Shown here: piece by piece, positions 25,689 to 34,226 of the stretch
Numbering within the stretch: position 1 is the stretch's first letter
How the letters are laid out: each line of letters opens with the position of its first letter
Assembly (NCBI RefSeq): GCF_002980625.1
Contig: NZ_PVLR01000005.1
Location: 44,281-108,280 of the forward strand
DNA from: Malikia spinosa
GTDB lineage: Bacteria > Pseudomonadota > Gammaproteobacteria > Burkholderiales > Burkholderiaceae_C
Direction: 5' to 3'
DNA: 64,000 nt
Notes under the pieces: model-generated
Told to the model about the DNA's origin: nothing
Seen by the model: the letters and a program-made list of their open reading frames with translations, nothing else
Databases searched by the model: none
Program-made: the position numbers and the translations under genes

Positions 25689-26819
25689 ATGACAACTCAA
25701 GTTCTGACTTCCGCCACTGGCCTGCCGGCCAAGGGCCCCCTGCTCGCGCGCAGCGGCTGGGGCGCGATCCTGGTCGCGCTGCTGGTGGTCTGCGCGCTGG
25801 CACCGGCGCTCAATCTGCTGGTGCCCGAGTCCAGCATCTTCCACCTGAGCGACTACATGGTCGGCCTGCTCGGCAAGATCATGTGCTACGCGATCTGCGC
25901 GCTGGCGATGGACCTGATCTGGGGCTATACCGGCATCCTGAGCCTGGGCCACGGCCTGTTCTTCGCGCTCGGCGGCTATGTGATGGGCATGTACCTGATG
26001 CGCCAGATCGGCCGCGAGGGCAGCTACCAGAGCGACCTGCCCGACTTCATGGTGTTCCTGGACTGGAAGGAACTGCCTTGGACCTGGGCCCTGTCCGACA
26101 GCTTCGCCGCCACCTTGCTGCTGGTGCTGCTGGTGCCGGGACTGGTCGCCTTCGTGTTCGGCTACTTCGCGTTCCGCTCGCGCATCAAGGGGGTGTATTT
26201 CTCGATCATCACCCAGGCGCTGACCTTCGCGGCGATGCTGCTGTTCTTCCGCAACGAGACCGGCTTTGGCGGCAACAACGGCTTCACCGACTTCAAGCGC
26301 CTGCTCGGCATGCCGCTGGCGACGCAGGAAATGCGCATGACGCTGTTCGTGCTGACCGGCCTGACGCTGCTGGGCTGTTATCTGTTCGCGCGCTGGCTGG
26401 TCAGCAGCAAGTTCGGCCGCGTGCTGCAGGCGATCCGCGACGCCGAGAGCCGCGTGATGTTCTGCGGCTACGACCCGCTGCCGTACAAGCTGACGATCTG
26501 GGTCATCTCGGCGGTGATGTGCGGCGTCGCCGGTGCGCTCTACGTGCCGCAGGTCGGCATCATCAACCCGGGCGAGATGAGCGCGGCCAACAGCATCGAG
26601 ATCGCGGTCTGGGCCGCGGTCGGCGGCCGGGCCTCGCTGATCGGCCCGATCGTCGGCGCCTTCATCGTCAACGGCGCCAAGAGCTGGCTGACCGTGACCT
26701 TCCCCGAGTTCTGGCTCTACTGCCTGGGCGCGCTGTTCATCGTCGTGACGCTGTACCTGCCGCAGGGCGTGGTCGGACTGGTGCAGAAACTGCGGATCAA
26801 GAAAGGAGGCCAGGCATGA
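25689..26819 (+). CDS. urtC: Urea ABC transporter permease UrtC
   Basis: LivM-like inner-membrane permease of 376 residues, about ten helices. Family blocks: WGYTGILSLGHGLFFALGGYVMG and the C-terminal VGGRASLIGPIVGAF. The start at 25689 has a GGGAG ribosome site; a start at 25647 inside urtB is possible but lacks support. The stop overlaps the ATG of urtD. With UrtB it forms the translocation path for urea. Confidence 0.95.
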   Translation: MTTQVLTSATGLPAKGPLLARSGWGAILVALLVVCALAPALNLLVPESSIFHLSDYMVGLLGKIMCYAICALAMDLIWGYTGILSLGHGLFFALGGYVMGMYLMRQIGREGSYQSDLPDFMVFLDWKELPWTWALSDSFAATLLLVLLVPGLVAFVFGYFAFRSRIKGVYFSIITQALTFAAMLLFFRNETGFGGNNGFTDFKRLLGMPLATQEMRMTLFVLTGLTLLGCYLFARWLVSSKFGRVLQAIRDAESRVMFCGYDPLPYKLTIWVISAVMCGVAGALYVPQVGIINPGEMSAANSIEIAVWAAVGGRASLIGPIVGAFIVNGAKSWLTVTFPEFWLYCLGALFIVVTLYLPQGVVGLVQKLRIKKGGQA

Positions 26820-27691
26820 CGCCCGAGCTGATGGAGCAAGGCGCGCAGCGCTATGAGCGCGCGCAGGAGGCCCTGGTGCAGGGCAAGACCGCCTCGGGCG
26901 GCCGTGCCGCCGCCTTCTCGCGCCCGCTGGTGCGCGGCGAGGTCGACACCACCCATGGCCGCATCCTGTATCTGGAGGATGTGCAGGTCAGCTTCGACGG
27001 CTTCAAGGCCATCAACGGCCTGAACCTCGACATCGCGCCCGGCGAGCTGCGCTGCATCATCGGTCCCAACGGTGCCGGCAAGACCACGATGATGGACATC
27101 ATCACCGGCAAGACCCGGCCCGACTCGGGCAGTGTGTTCTTCGGTTCCACCATCGACCTGCTGCGCTACAAGGAACCCGAGATCGCGGCCCTGGGTATCG
27201 GCCGCAAGTTCCAGAAACCGACCGTGTTCGAGGAGCTGACGGTGTTCGAGAACTTGGAGCTGGCGCTGGCCACGCACAAGGGGGTCTGGCCCAGCATGAA
27301 ATTCGGCCTCAATGGCGAGCAGAAGGACCGGCTGTCCGAGGTGCTGCAGACCATCCACCTGAAGGATGCGGTCCGGCGCCGCTCGGGCGACCTGAGCCAC
27401 GGCCAGAAGCAGTGGCTCGAGATCGGCATGCTGCTGATGCAGGAGCCGAAATTGCTGCTGCTCGACGAGCCGGTGGCCGGCATGACCGACGAGGAAACCG
27501 CGCGCACCGCCGAGCTGTTCCTGACGCTCAAGGGCAAGCATTCGCTGATGGTGGTCGAGCACGACATGAGCTTCATCCGCGCCATCAGCGAGAAGGTGAC
27601 CGTGCTGTGCGACGGCGCCGTGCTGGCCGAGGGCACGCTGGACCAGGTGCAGGCCGACGAGCGCGTGATCGAGGTCTATCTGGGCCGCTGA
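26816..27691 (+). CDS. urtD: Urea ABC transporter ATP-binding protein UrtD
   Basis: ABC ATPase of 291 residues. Walker A GPNGAGKTTMMD, signature LSHGQKQWLEIG (the LSHGQ form and QKQWLEI are typical of UrtD) and Walker B LLLLDEPVAGMTDEE. The first 50 residues are an extra N-terminal stretch before the core. A strong AAAGGAGG ribosome site precedes the ATG, which overlaps the urtC stop. With UrtE it energises the importer. Confidence 0.96.
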   Translation: MTPELMEQGAQRYERAQEALVQGKTASGGRAAAFSRPLVRGEVDTTHGRILYLEDVQVSFDGFKAINGLNLDIAPGELRCIIGPNGAGKTTMMDIITGKTRPDSGSVFFGSTIDLLRYKEPEIAALGIGRKFQKPTVFEELTVFENLELALATHKGVWPSMKFGLNGEQKDRLSEVLQTIHLKDAVRRRSGDLSHGQKQWLEIGMLLMQEPKLLLLDEPVAGMTDEETARTAELFLTLKGKHSLMVVEHDMSFIRAISEKVTVLCDGAVLAEGTLDQVQADERVIEVYLGR

Positions 27692-27702
27692 AGGACATAT
27701 CC

Positions 27703-28407
27703 ATGTTGCAGATCGAACAAATCCACCAGTACTACGGCGGCTCGCATATCCTGCGCGGCGTCGACCTCCAGGCCAAGGCGGGCGAGATCACGGTCGTGCT
27801 GGGCCGCAACGGCGTCGGCAAGACCACGCTGCTCAAGTCGCTGATGGGCCTGGTGCCGATTCGCGCCGGCCACATCGTGCTCGACGGCCAGCCGATCGAG
27901 AAGACCACGCCCTACGAGCGCGCGCGCGCCGGCATCGGCTTCGTGCCGCAGGGGCGCGAGATCTTCGGTCGTCTGACCGTGCACGAGAACCTGCTTATGG
28001 GGCTGGCGACCAAGAAGGCCGGCACGCCGATTCCGCCTGCGCTCTACGAGCTGTTCCCGGTCCTCAAGCAGATGCTGGGCCGCCGCGGCGGCGACCTGTC
28101 GGGCGGCCAGCAGCAGCAGCTCGCGATCGCGCGCGCGCTGGCAGCGGCACCGAAGCTGCTGGTGCTCGACGAGCCGACCGAGGGCATCCAGCCCAACATC
28201 ATCAAGGACATCGGCAAGGTGCTGAAGAAATTGGCCAAGGAAGGCCTGAACGGCGAGCCGATGGCAATCATTCTGGTCGAGCAGTACTACGACTTCGCCG
28301 AGGAGCTGGCCGACCGCTACCTGGTGATGGAGCGCGGCGAGGTGATCGCCAGCGGCCCCGGCGCCGAGATGCCCGAGAAGGGCATCCGGCAGCTGGTGGC
28401 GATCTGA
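27703..28407 (+). CDS. urtE: Urea ABC transporter ATP-binding protein UrtE
   Basis: LivF-like ABC ATPase of 234 residues. Walker A GRNGVGKTTLLKS, signature LSGGQQQQLAIARAL, Walker B LLVLDEPTEGIQPNI; the EGIQPN motif is characteristic of UrtE. A ribosome site AAGGA precedes the ATG. It is the last gene of the urt operon; beyond it lies a repeat-filled non-coding stretch. Confidence 0.96.
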   Translation: MLQIEQIHQYYGGSHILRGVDLQAKAGEITVVLGRNGVGKTTLLKSLMGLVPIRAGHIVLDGQPIEKTTPYERARAGIGFVPQGREIFGRLTVHENLLMGLATKKAGTPIPPALYELFPVLKQMLGRRGGDLSGGQQQQLAIARALAAAPKLLVLDEPTEGIQPNIIKDIGKVLKKLAKEGLNGEPMAIILVEQYYDFAEELADRYLVMERGEVIASGPGAEMPEKGIRQLVAI

Positions 28408-28453
28408 GCCAGGCGGCAATCCGCAAGACCAGCCAGTCCCCAGCCAAGCCCCC

Positions 28454-28497
28454 AGCCAGTCCGAAGCCAGTCCGAAGCCAGTCCCAAGCCAGCCCGC
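28454..28497. repeat. Four 11-base direct repeats (AGCCAGTCCGA)
   Basis: Units begin at 28454, 28465, 28476 and 28487; the first two are identical, the third differs at one base and the fourth is more degenerate. More decayed copies may extend left to about 28430. Confidence 0.85.
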
Positions 28498-28498
28498 C

Positions 28499-28583
28499 AG
28501 GTCCGAGGTGGGTGGCGTCGGCGGCCGATTTGCTGGCCGCGCAGCGGACAGATGAGGCCGACGGCGTCACCTACCTCGGACCT
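28499..28583. repeat. Long imperfect palindrome
   Basis: Left arm 28499-28522 begins AGGTCCGAGGT; right arm 28557-28583 ends ACCTCGGACCT. The centre (28520-28558) is an inverted copy, with a few mismatches, of the 3' half of the 73-base tandem repeat nearby. In RNA it would form a long hairpin and could stop or protect the urt message. Confidence 0.8.
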
Positions 28584-28617
28584 GTCCATCACAGGCAGAT
28601 CGATGAGGCCGCCAGTG

Positions 28618-28764
28618 CCAGTAGGGTAGAGGTCCGGGCCGGCTGGCACTGTCAGCCTCTCCGTCCGCTGCGCGTCCAGCAAATCGGCTACCAGTAGGGT
28701 AGAGGTCCGGGCCGGCTGGCGCTGTCAGCCTCATCCGTCCGCTGCGCGTCCGGCAAATCGGCCG
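28618..28764. repeat. Tandem 73/74-base repeat, two copies
   Basis: Copy one is 28618-28690 and copy two is 28691-28764; they differ by a few substitutions and one inserted base. Both begin CCAGTAGGGTAGAGGTCCGG. A further part-copy in reverse orientation is at 28766-28788 and another at 28520-28558. This looks like a REP-type palindromic element family rather than a gene. Confidence 0.85.
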
Positions 28765-28795
28765 CCAGCGCCAGCCGGCCCGTACCTCGTTGCTG

Positions 28796-29254
28796 TCAGG
28801 CTTGCGGCTGCAGCTGCGGCTGCTGCGGGATCGCGTAGCTGCCGACCACATGGGCCACCGGTTCCTCCAGCCCCTCGGAGTAGAGCAGCACCTCGCCGGT
28901 CGCGAGCAGACGGCCGACCTTGATCAGCTTGCAGACACCGATGATGCGGCGATCGGCCGCGGGCTTGCGCAGGAAATGGATGGTCAGGTCGGTCGTGACG
29001 GCCAGCGGCACGATGCCGATCTCGCCGAGCAGCGCGACATAGAGCGCGACGTCGGCCACGCCCATCAGGACCGGCCCCGAGACCGTGCCGCCCGGGCGCA
29101 ATTCGGCCGGACCGACCCGGTGCGAGACGGTGGCGCCACGCGCGCCGACCGATTCGACGACGCACAGGCTTTGGGGAAATTCGGCGGCCAGGAAGGCCGC
29201 GACTTCATCTTTGCTGGCTGGCAAGGCTTGCTCCTGGGTGGCTGGGGCCATCAT
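28796..29254 (-). CDS. PaaI/hotdog-fold thioesterase-like protein
   Basis: 152 residues. The central part RPGGTVSGPVLMGVADVALY and TTDLTIHFLRKPAADRRIIGVCKLIKVGRLLATGEVLLYS (cores TTDLTIHFLRKP and GRLLATGEV) follow the PaaI hotdog thioesterase pattern, with the aspartate of VADVALY at the catalytic position. It would hydrolyse an acyl-CoA. The C terminus ends in a Gln/Pro-rich tail. Start at 29254 or 29251 (MM). It is followed on the same strand, upstream, by a membrane protein gene, with a gap of 41 bases. Confidence 0.8.
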   Translation of the reverse strand: MMAPATQEQALPASKDEVAAFLAAEFPQSLCVVESVGARGATVSHRVGPAELRPGGTVSGPVLMGVADVALYVALLGEIGIVPLAVTTDLTIHFLRKPAADRRIIGVCKLIKVGRLLATGEVLLYSEGLEEPVAHVVGSYAIPQQPQLQPQA

Positions 29255-29295
29255 GTTGACCGGACTGCCTGTCGCGCGGCTTGCGCGCCCGGGCT

Positions 29296-29841
29296 TCAGA
29301 GCGCCTTGTCGACCAGATGGCCGCGGAACAGCCAGGGCAGGCTCGGGCCCTGGCCTTCGGGCACGCCGTCCTTGACTTCGACGCTGATGGCGAGTTCGGT
29401 CGCGCTGCCCAGTGCTGCCAGTGCGGCGGCGTCGAGCGGCAACTGCGGCGTCCGCTGACGGCGCGCGATCAGGCCGAGCGAGAGCGGGGCCTGGTCGCCG
29501 TTCAGCGCCCAGAGCTGCAGGCTCTCTTCCCGGCCTTCGCTGACCTGGTTCAGGCGCTGCAGCTGGATCAGCTGGGAGACCGAGTCAATGCTGACCAGCA
29601 TGGCCGGCTGCTGCTCGGCGTCGAGCAGCACCGCGAGCTGGCGGATCTGCGGCTGCTCGGCCAACTGGCCCTGCAGATGCCGGATCTGGGTCTTGAACTG
29701 CTCGAACAGGCTCAGGCCGGTGGCGCCGCCGATGAACAGCAGCAGTGCGAGCAGGATGGCGAGCGCGCGCCACCAGGCGCTGACGCGGCGGTCGCGCACG
29801 GTCGGTGCGGGGTCATTTTTCTCGGGCAGGTGGTCGGTCAT
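29296..29841 (-). CDS. Single-pass membrane protein with RskA-like anti-sigma C-terminal domain
   Basis: 181 residues. A cytoplasmic N terminus of about 25 residues is followed by one membrane helix (ALAILLALLLFIGGATGLS, about 26-44), a short coiled part and an extracytoplasmic domain. LQLWALNGDQAPLSLGLI and the near C-terminal LAISVEVKDGVPEGQGPSLPWLFRG match the C-terminal domain of anti-sigma-K factors (RskA). The usual cytoplasmic sigma-binding domain is missing or reduced to the short N terminus, and no ECF sigma factor gene is adjacent. It may be a degenerate or repurposed anti-sigma protein. The similarity is by eye only. Confidence 0.65.
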   Translation of the reverse strand: MTDHLPEKNDPAPTVRDRRVSAWWRALAILLALLLFIGGATGLSLFEQFKTQIRHLQGQLAEQPQIRQLAVLLDAEQQPAMLVSIDSVSQLIQLQRLNQVSEGREESLQLWALNGDQAPLSLGLIARRQRTPQLPLDAAALAALGSATELAISVEVKDGVPEGQGPSLPWLFRGHLVDKAL

Positions 29842-29974
29842 GGCATGACTGTAGCGCCAAAGTTTGTCGGCTCCAGTGCTCGCCCATCACAGGGCCCAGG
29901 GACAGGCCCGGGACTGCCCAAGGACGGGCCAGGGATGGCACCGGGACAGGCTTGTGCTGCGGCCAAGGTTTTGC

Positions 29975-30029
29975 CTATCGGTTAGATAGAGACTATTGAA
30001 TTTATTTTTCAATAGCTTGGGACTAATAT
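29975..30029 (+). promoter_or_regulatory. AT-rich control region of ahpC with two dyads
   Basis: CTATC/GATAG (29975-29989, five-base loop) is followed by CTATTGAA (29993-30000) and TTCAATAG (30008-30015) with a seven-base centre. A TAATAT -10-like box is at 30024-30029. ATAG/CTAT tetrads are the building blocks of OxyR sites, and ATAG-N7-CTAA at 30012-30026 fits one half; the other half is out of phase. A peroxide regulator is likely but not proved. Confidence 0.55.
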
Positions 30030-30087
30030 TGAGTCTGTTCGAACGACAACCCGTTCTTTTCTTCCCCCGACTCGTACAGGAAACCTC

Positions 30088-30651
30088 ATGTCCCGCATCA
30101 ATACCGCCGTCCAGCCGTTCAAGACCGAAGCCTTCCACAACGGCAAGTTCATCGAAGTCACCGAGCAGGCCTTCCAGGGCCGCTGGTCGGTCGTGATCTT
30201 CATGCCGGCCGCCTTCACCTTCAACTGCCCGACCGAGATCGAGGACGCCGCCGACCACTACGCCGAGTTCCAGCAGGCGGGCGCCGAGGTCTACATCGTC
30301 ACCACCGACACCCATTTCGCGCACAAGGTCTGGCACGAGACCTCGCCGGCGGTCGGCAAGGCCCGCTTCCCGCTGGTCGGCGATCCGACTCATCGCCTGA
30401 CCCATATGTTCGGCGTCCATATCCCGGCGGAAGGCCTGGCGCTGCGCGGCACCTTCGTGATCAACCCCGAAGGCGTGATCAAGACCATGGAAGTGCACGA
30501 CAACGCCGTGGCGCGCGATGTGCAGGAAACGCTGCGCAAGCTCAAGGCGGCCCAGTTCGTCGCTGCCAACCCGGGCCAGGTCTGCCCGGCCAAGTGGAAG
30601 GAAGGCGCCGCCACCATCGCCCCGTCGCTCGACCTGGTCGGCAAGATCTGA
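30088..30651 (+). CDS. ahpC: Alkyl hydroperoxide reductase subunit C (2-Cys peroxiredoxin)
   Basis: Reduces hydrogen peroxide and organic peroxides in the cytoplasm; recycled by AhpF. 187 residues. The peroxidatic cysteine is in FTFNCPTEIEDAADHY and the resolving cysteine in NPGQVCPAKWKEG. HTHFAHKVWHE-type and GVIKTMEVHDNAVARD are the AhpC blocks. The gene leads an ahpC-ahpF pair; a strong hairpin between them should make ahpC more abundant. Confidence 0.96.
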   Translation: MSRINTAVQPFKTEAFHNGKFIEVTEQAFQGRWSVVIFMPAAFTFNCPTEIEDAADHYAEFQQAGAEVYIVTTDTHFAHKVWHETSPAVGKARFPLVGDPTHRLTHMFGVHIPAEGLALRGTFVINPEGVIKTMEVHDNAVARDVQETLRKLKAAQFVAANPGQVCPAKWKEGAATIAPSLDLVGKI

Positions 30652-30672
30652 GCGCTGCCAGTGCCCGTTGAA

Positions 30673-30694
30673 CCGGCCGGGATGTCCCGGCCGG
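30673..30694 (+). other. GC-rich hairpin between ahpC and ahpF
   Basis: CCGGCCGGGA and TCCCGGCCGG form a perfect ten-pair stem with a two-base centre, 22 bases after the ahpC stop. No U-run follows. It probably stabilises or partly terminates the ahpC message. Confidence 0.7.
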
Positions 30695-30737
30695 ACTGAA
30701 CCGAAAACCCTCCCCATTTCAAGAACGGAACCCCATC

Positions 30738-32363
30738 ATGTTGGACGACAGCCTCAAGACCCAATTGCAAGCCTATCTGCAGCGCGTGAACCGCCCCTTC
30801 GAGCTGGTGGCCTCGCTCGACGACTCGGCCAGCGCGCGCGAGCTCGAGCAGTTGCTGGTCACGATCGGCGGTCTGTCCGACCAGATCAGCGTACGCCTGG
30901 ATGGCAGCGACGCGCGCAAGCCCTCGTTCAGCCTGCGCCGCCGCGATGCCGGCACCGGCGCTGAGCCGCAGAGCCTGACCTTTGCCGCCATCCCGCTCGG
31001 CCATGAGTTCACCTCGCTGGTGCTGGCACTGCTGTGGACCGGTGGCCATGCGCCCAAGGTCGAGCCCGAGCTGATCGAGCAGATCCGGGCCCTGGACGGC
31101 GACTACCGCTTCGAGGTCTACATGTCGCTGAGCTGCCACAACTGCCCCGACGTGGTGCAGGCGCTGAGCCTGATGGCGGTGCTCAACCCGCGCGTGCAGA
31201 CCGTGGTGATCGACGGCGGACTGTTCCAGCACGAGGTCAAGGCGCGCGACATCATGGCCGTGCCCAGCGTTTACCTGAACGGCGAGCTGTTCGGCGCCGG
31301 GCGCATGAGCCTGGAGCAGATCGTCGCCAAGCTCGACACCGGGGCGGCGGCGCGCGACGCGGCCAAGCTCGACGCCAAGGACGCTTTCGATGTGCTGCTG
31401 GTCGGCGGTGGCCCGGCCGGCTCGGCGGCGGCGGTCTATGCGGCGCGCAAGGGCATCCGCACCGGCATGGCGGTCGAGCGCATGGGCGGTCAGACCAATG
31501 ACACGATGGCGATCGAGAACTACATCTCGGTGCTCGAGACCGACGGCCCCAGGTTCGCCGCCGCGCTCGAGGCCCAGGTGCGCCATTACGGCGTCGACGT
31601 GATGACCCAGCAGCGCGCGGTCGAGCTGATCCCGGCCACCACGCCGGGCGGCCTGATCGAGGTCCGGCTGGAAAACGGCGCCCGGCTGCAGTCGCGCAGC
31701 GTGATCCTCTCGACCGGCGCGCGCTGGAGGAATGTCAATGTCCCCGGCGAGCAGGAATACAAGAACAAGGGCGTGGCCTACTGCCCGCATTGCGACGGCC
31801 CGCTGTTCAAGGGCAAACGCACCGCCGTCATCGGTGGCGGCAACTCAGGCGTCGAGGCCGCGATCGACCTGGCCGGCATCGTGTCCCATGTCACGCTGAT
31901 CGAGTACGGCGACCAGCTCAAAGCCGATGCGGTGCTGGTGGCCAAGCTCAAAAGCCTGCCCAATGTCACGATCCACACCAACGCCCAGACCACCGAGATC
32001 ACCGGCGACGGCAGCAAGGTCAACGGCCTCAAGTACCGCGACCGCGTCAGCGGCCTTGAGCATCAGGTCGAACTCGAAGGCATCTTCGTGCAGATCGGCC
32101 TGGTGCCGAACACCGAATGGCTCAAGGGTACGGTCGAGTTGTCGCGCTTTGGCGAGATCGTGGTCGATGCCAAGGGCCACACCAACGTTCCGGGCGTGTT
32201 TGCCGCCGGCGACTGCACCACGGTGCCGTACAAGCAGATCGTGATCGCAGCGGGCGAGGGCGCCAAGGCAGCGCTGAGCGCCTTCGAGCACCTGATCCGT
32301 CAGCCGGCAGCGGCTGCCGATACCGCCGTGGTCCGGGTCGAGCAACCGGCGGCGCTGGCCTGA
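30738..32363 (+). CDS. ahpF: Alkyl hydroperoxide reductase subunit F
   Basis: FAD- and NADH-dependent reductase that passes electrons to AhpC. 541 residues, a usual length. The N-terminal tandem thioredoxin-like domain carries CHNC ([10 protein letters not shown], about residue 133). The flavin part starts with [20 protein letters not shown] (about 218) and has the CPHC redox pair in [13 protein letters not shown] (about 349). The second dinucleotide fold [15 protein letters not shown] and the C-terminal [18 protein letters not shown] motif complete it. It is 86 bases after ahpC on the same strand. Confidence 0.97.
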   Translation: MLDDSLKTQLQAYLQRVNRPFELVASLDDSASARELEQLLVTIGGLSDQISVRLDGSDARKPSFSLRRRDAGTGAEPQSLTFAAIPLGHEFTSLVLALLWTGGHAPKVEPELIEQIRALDGDYRFEVYMSLSCHNCPDVVQALSLMAVLNPRVQTVVIDGGLFQHEVKARDIMAVPSVYLNGELFGAGRMSLEQIVAKLDTGAAARDAAKLDAKDAFDVLLVGGGPAGSAAAVYAARKGIRTGMAVERMGGQTNDTMAIENYISVLETDGPRFAAALEAQVRHYGVDVMTQQRAVELIPATTPGGLIEVRLENGARLQSRSVILSTGARWRNVNVPGEQEYKNKGVAYCPHCDGPLFKGKRTAVIGGGNSGVEAAIDLAGIVSHVTLIEYGDQLKADAVLVAKLKSLPNVTIHTNAQTTEITGDGSKVNGLKYRDRVSGLEHQVELEGIFVQIGLVPNTEWLKGTVELSRFGEIVVDAKGHTNVPGVFAAGDCTTVPYKQIVIAAGEGAKAALSAFEHLIRQPAAAADTAVVRVEQPAALA

Positions 32364-32427
32364 TCGGGGCCGGGCAACGCCGCCTGGGGCCGTGGGGGCG
32401 CCGGGCGGCTGACGTGCCTGATGCGCC

Positions 32428-33279
32428 TCAGCGCTGTGGTGACCGGCTGCCCCAGACGGCGGCGCCGACCACCAGCGCTGCCGCGAGCGCGATGTTCCAG
32501 CGCAGCGCCTGTCCCGTGCTCAGCAGTAGCAGCGCGGTTGACAGCAGCGGCGTGATGAAGGCCAGCAAGCCGATCCGCCTCGGGTCGCCGCACTTGATCG
32601 CCGCATCCCACAGGAAGAAGGCGCCGCCGAGCGGGCCCAGCCCTAGCAGCGCAATCAGCGCGACATCGCCGGCACTGAGCGCTGTCGCGGGTTCGAGCAG
32701 GGCATGGCAGGCCAGCGACAGCAGCCCGGACACCAGCGCGAAGCTGCCGACCGCCGCGGTCGGGAAGGCCGGCACCCGGCGCGTCAGTAGCGAATAGCTG
32801 GCCCAGACAAAGGCCGATGCCAGCGCCAGCAGATAGCCGGGCTGGAAGCCGCTGCCGGCGCTGGAGGCCTCGCCGCCGCGACCAAGGATGGCGATCGCGG
32901 CACCGGCAAACCCCAGCAGCGCGGCCATCACATGCCGGCCATGCAGGCGCACGCCCGGCAGGAACAGCGGCGCGAGCACCACCATGCCGAGCGGCCACAG
33001 GTAGTTGATCAGGTTGGCCTCGACCGCCGGCGCCTGGCGCAGCGCCAGGAACAGCAGCCAGTGAAAGCCGAACAGGCCGTAGATGCCGACCAGCAGCGTC
33101 GGCAGCGGCACTTTCCAGGCCTGCAGGCGCAAGCGTGACAGCGGCAGCGCGATCAGGCTGCCCGCCAGCAGCCCGAGTCCGGTCAGCAGGAACGGGGGCA
33201 CATGTGCCAGCTCGACGCCCAGGGTGGCCAGCGTGCCCCAGAGCGCAATCGCGGCCAGGGCCAGTAGATCGGATTTCAT
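32428..33279 (-). CDS. DMT-superfamily (EamA) transporter, YddG-like
   Basis: 283 residues, ten hydrophobic helices in two EamA halves. Blocks such as WGTLATLGVELAHVPPFLLTG, NLINYLWPLGMVVLAP and GGAFFLWDAAIKCGDPRRIGLLAF resemble the amino-acid/aromatic exporter YddG. It probably exports amino acids or related metabolites. It is divergent from the gntR-liv operon, separated by 191 bases that contain a large operator-like dyad, so it may be co-controlled with branched-chain amino-acid uptake. Confidence 0.82.
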   Translation of the reverse strand: MKSDLLALAAIALWGTLATLGVELAHVPPFLLTGLGLLAGSLIALPLSRLRLQAWKVPLPTLLVGIYGLFGFHWLLFLALRQAPAVEANLINYLWPLGMVVLAPLFLPGVRLHGRHVMAALLGFAGAAIAILGRGGEASSAGSGFQPGYLLALASAFVWASYSLLTRRVPAFPTAAVGSFALVSGLLSLACHALLEPATALSAGDVALIALLGLGPLGGAFFLWDAAIKCGDPRRIGLLAFITPLLSTALLLLSTGQALRWNIALAAALVVGAAVWGSRSPQR

Positions 33280-33387
33280 GGCTGGCGATCATAGCGGCCC
33301 GCCTTGGCTGCCCGGCTCGGTCCGGCACCCGGTGGGTGCTGCGGTGACAAGCGCGTGAAATCTTGCTGAAAACAGGGTAAACCCTTG

Positions 33388-33410
33388 TTACCGTATATCG
33401 TATACGGTAA
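33388..33410. promoter_or_regulatory. Perfect operator-like dyad before gntR
   Basis: TTACCGTATA and TATACGGTAA flank a three-base centre. The GTATAC-type core is usual for FadR/FCD GntR regulators. It is 61 bases before the gntR GTG and close to a TTGTTA -35-like box at 33385, so binding would block the promoter. Autoregulation is inferred. Confidence 0.7.
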
Positions 33411-33470
33411 GACAATATCCGAAGTTCTTCTTTTTCCCCGCCCACCCTGATTCAGCAACAAGGCCGCCCC

Positions 33471-34202
33471 GTGGATTCCAGCAGCTCCCTTCCCCTTGCC
33501 GGTGACCCGTCGCCGCTGCTGCGGCTGTCCCTGCCTCAGGCCGCGCGCCTGTCGACCTCGGATTTCGTGGCCGGGACCCTGCGCGAGGCGATCGTCTCGG
33601 GCCAGCTCGGCAGCGGCACCCTGCTCAAGCAGGACGAACTGGCCGAACGCTTCCATGTCAGCAAGATCCCGGTGCGCGAGGCCTTGAAGCGGCTCGAAGC
33701 CGAGGGGCTGGTCAGCTTCATCCGCAACAAGGGCGCGCTGGTGGCCTCGATGTCGCCCGACGAGATCTGGGAATATGTCGAGATCCGCGCCATGCTCGAG
33801 GCGCGTGCCGCCGAGCTGTCGGCGCCGCGCATCAGCGACGCCAACCTGGACAAGGCCCGTGCCGCGCTTGAGGCCTTTGGTTCCGAGCGCAATCCGGCCC
33901 GCTGGGGCGAGCTCAACTGGCAGCTGCATTCCGCCCTCTATGGCGACGCCCAGCGCCCGGTGCTGCTGGCGGAAATCCGTTCCCTGTACGACAAGGTGGA
34001 ACGCTTCGTGCGTGCACTCCTGGCCGTGACCCCCGAATTGCCGAAAACCCAGCGCGAGCATCACATCATCATCGATGCGTTTGCCGCCCGGGATGCGGAG
34101 AGGGCGGCAACTCTGACGCGGGCCCATGTGCTCGATGGCGGAGCCTCCCTGGTGAAGTACCTCTCCGAACACCGCGCCGAACCGCGCACGAGTCCCGTCT
34201 GA
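33471..34202 (+). CDS. GntR-family (FadR/FCD) transcriptional regulator
   Basis: 243 residues. Residues about 20-85 are the winged helix (LREAIVSGQLGSGTLLKQDELAERFHVSKIPVREALKRLEAEGL, core FHVSKIPVREALKRLEAEGL). Residues about 95-220 are the all-helical FCD effector domain (EIRAMLEARAAELSA; REHHIIIDAFAARDAE). It starts with GTG after an AAGG ribosome site. It is 24 bases before livK on the same strand, which makes it the first gene of the liv transcript. The effector is unknown; a branched-chain amino acid or keto acid would fit the context. Confidence 0.88.
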   Translation: MDSSSSLPLAGDPSPLLRLSLPQAARLSTSDFVAGTLREAIVSGQLGSGTLLKQDELAERFHVSKIPVREALKRLEAEGLVSFIRNKGALVASMSPDEIWEYVEIRAMLEARAAELSAPRISDANLDKARAALEAFGSERNPARWGELNWQLHSALYGDAQRPVLLAEIRSLYDKVERFVRALLAVTPELPKTQREHHIIIDAFAARDAERAATLTRAHVLDGGASLVKYLSEHRAEPRTSPV

Positions 34203-34226
34203 TCCCTCCATTCCAAGGAAATAGCC

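Larger units (their letters stand above)
28408..28795. other. Non-coding stretch packed with direct and inverted repeats
   Basis: No credible gene is seen. In order it holds four 11-base direct repeats (28454-28497), an imperfect palindrome of 24-27 base arms (28499-28583), and two 73-74 base tandem copies (28618-28764) that are partly repeated in inverted form on both sides. It separates the convergent urtE and thioesterase genes. Confidence 0.85.

Noticed and set aside
21962..25690. A minus-strand open frame of over 1200 codons opposite ureD and urtAB
   Set aside because: It is the antisense shadow of well-identified plus-strand genes in high-GC DNA; composition is His/Gln/Arg rich with no domain.
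28454..28764. Possible CRISPR array in the urtE downstream repeats
   Set aside because: Repeats are directly adjacent or overlapping, with no unique spacers of constant length and no cas genes.
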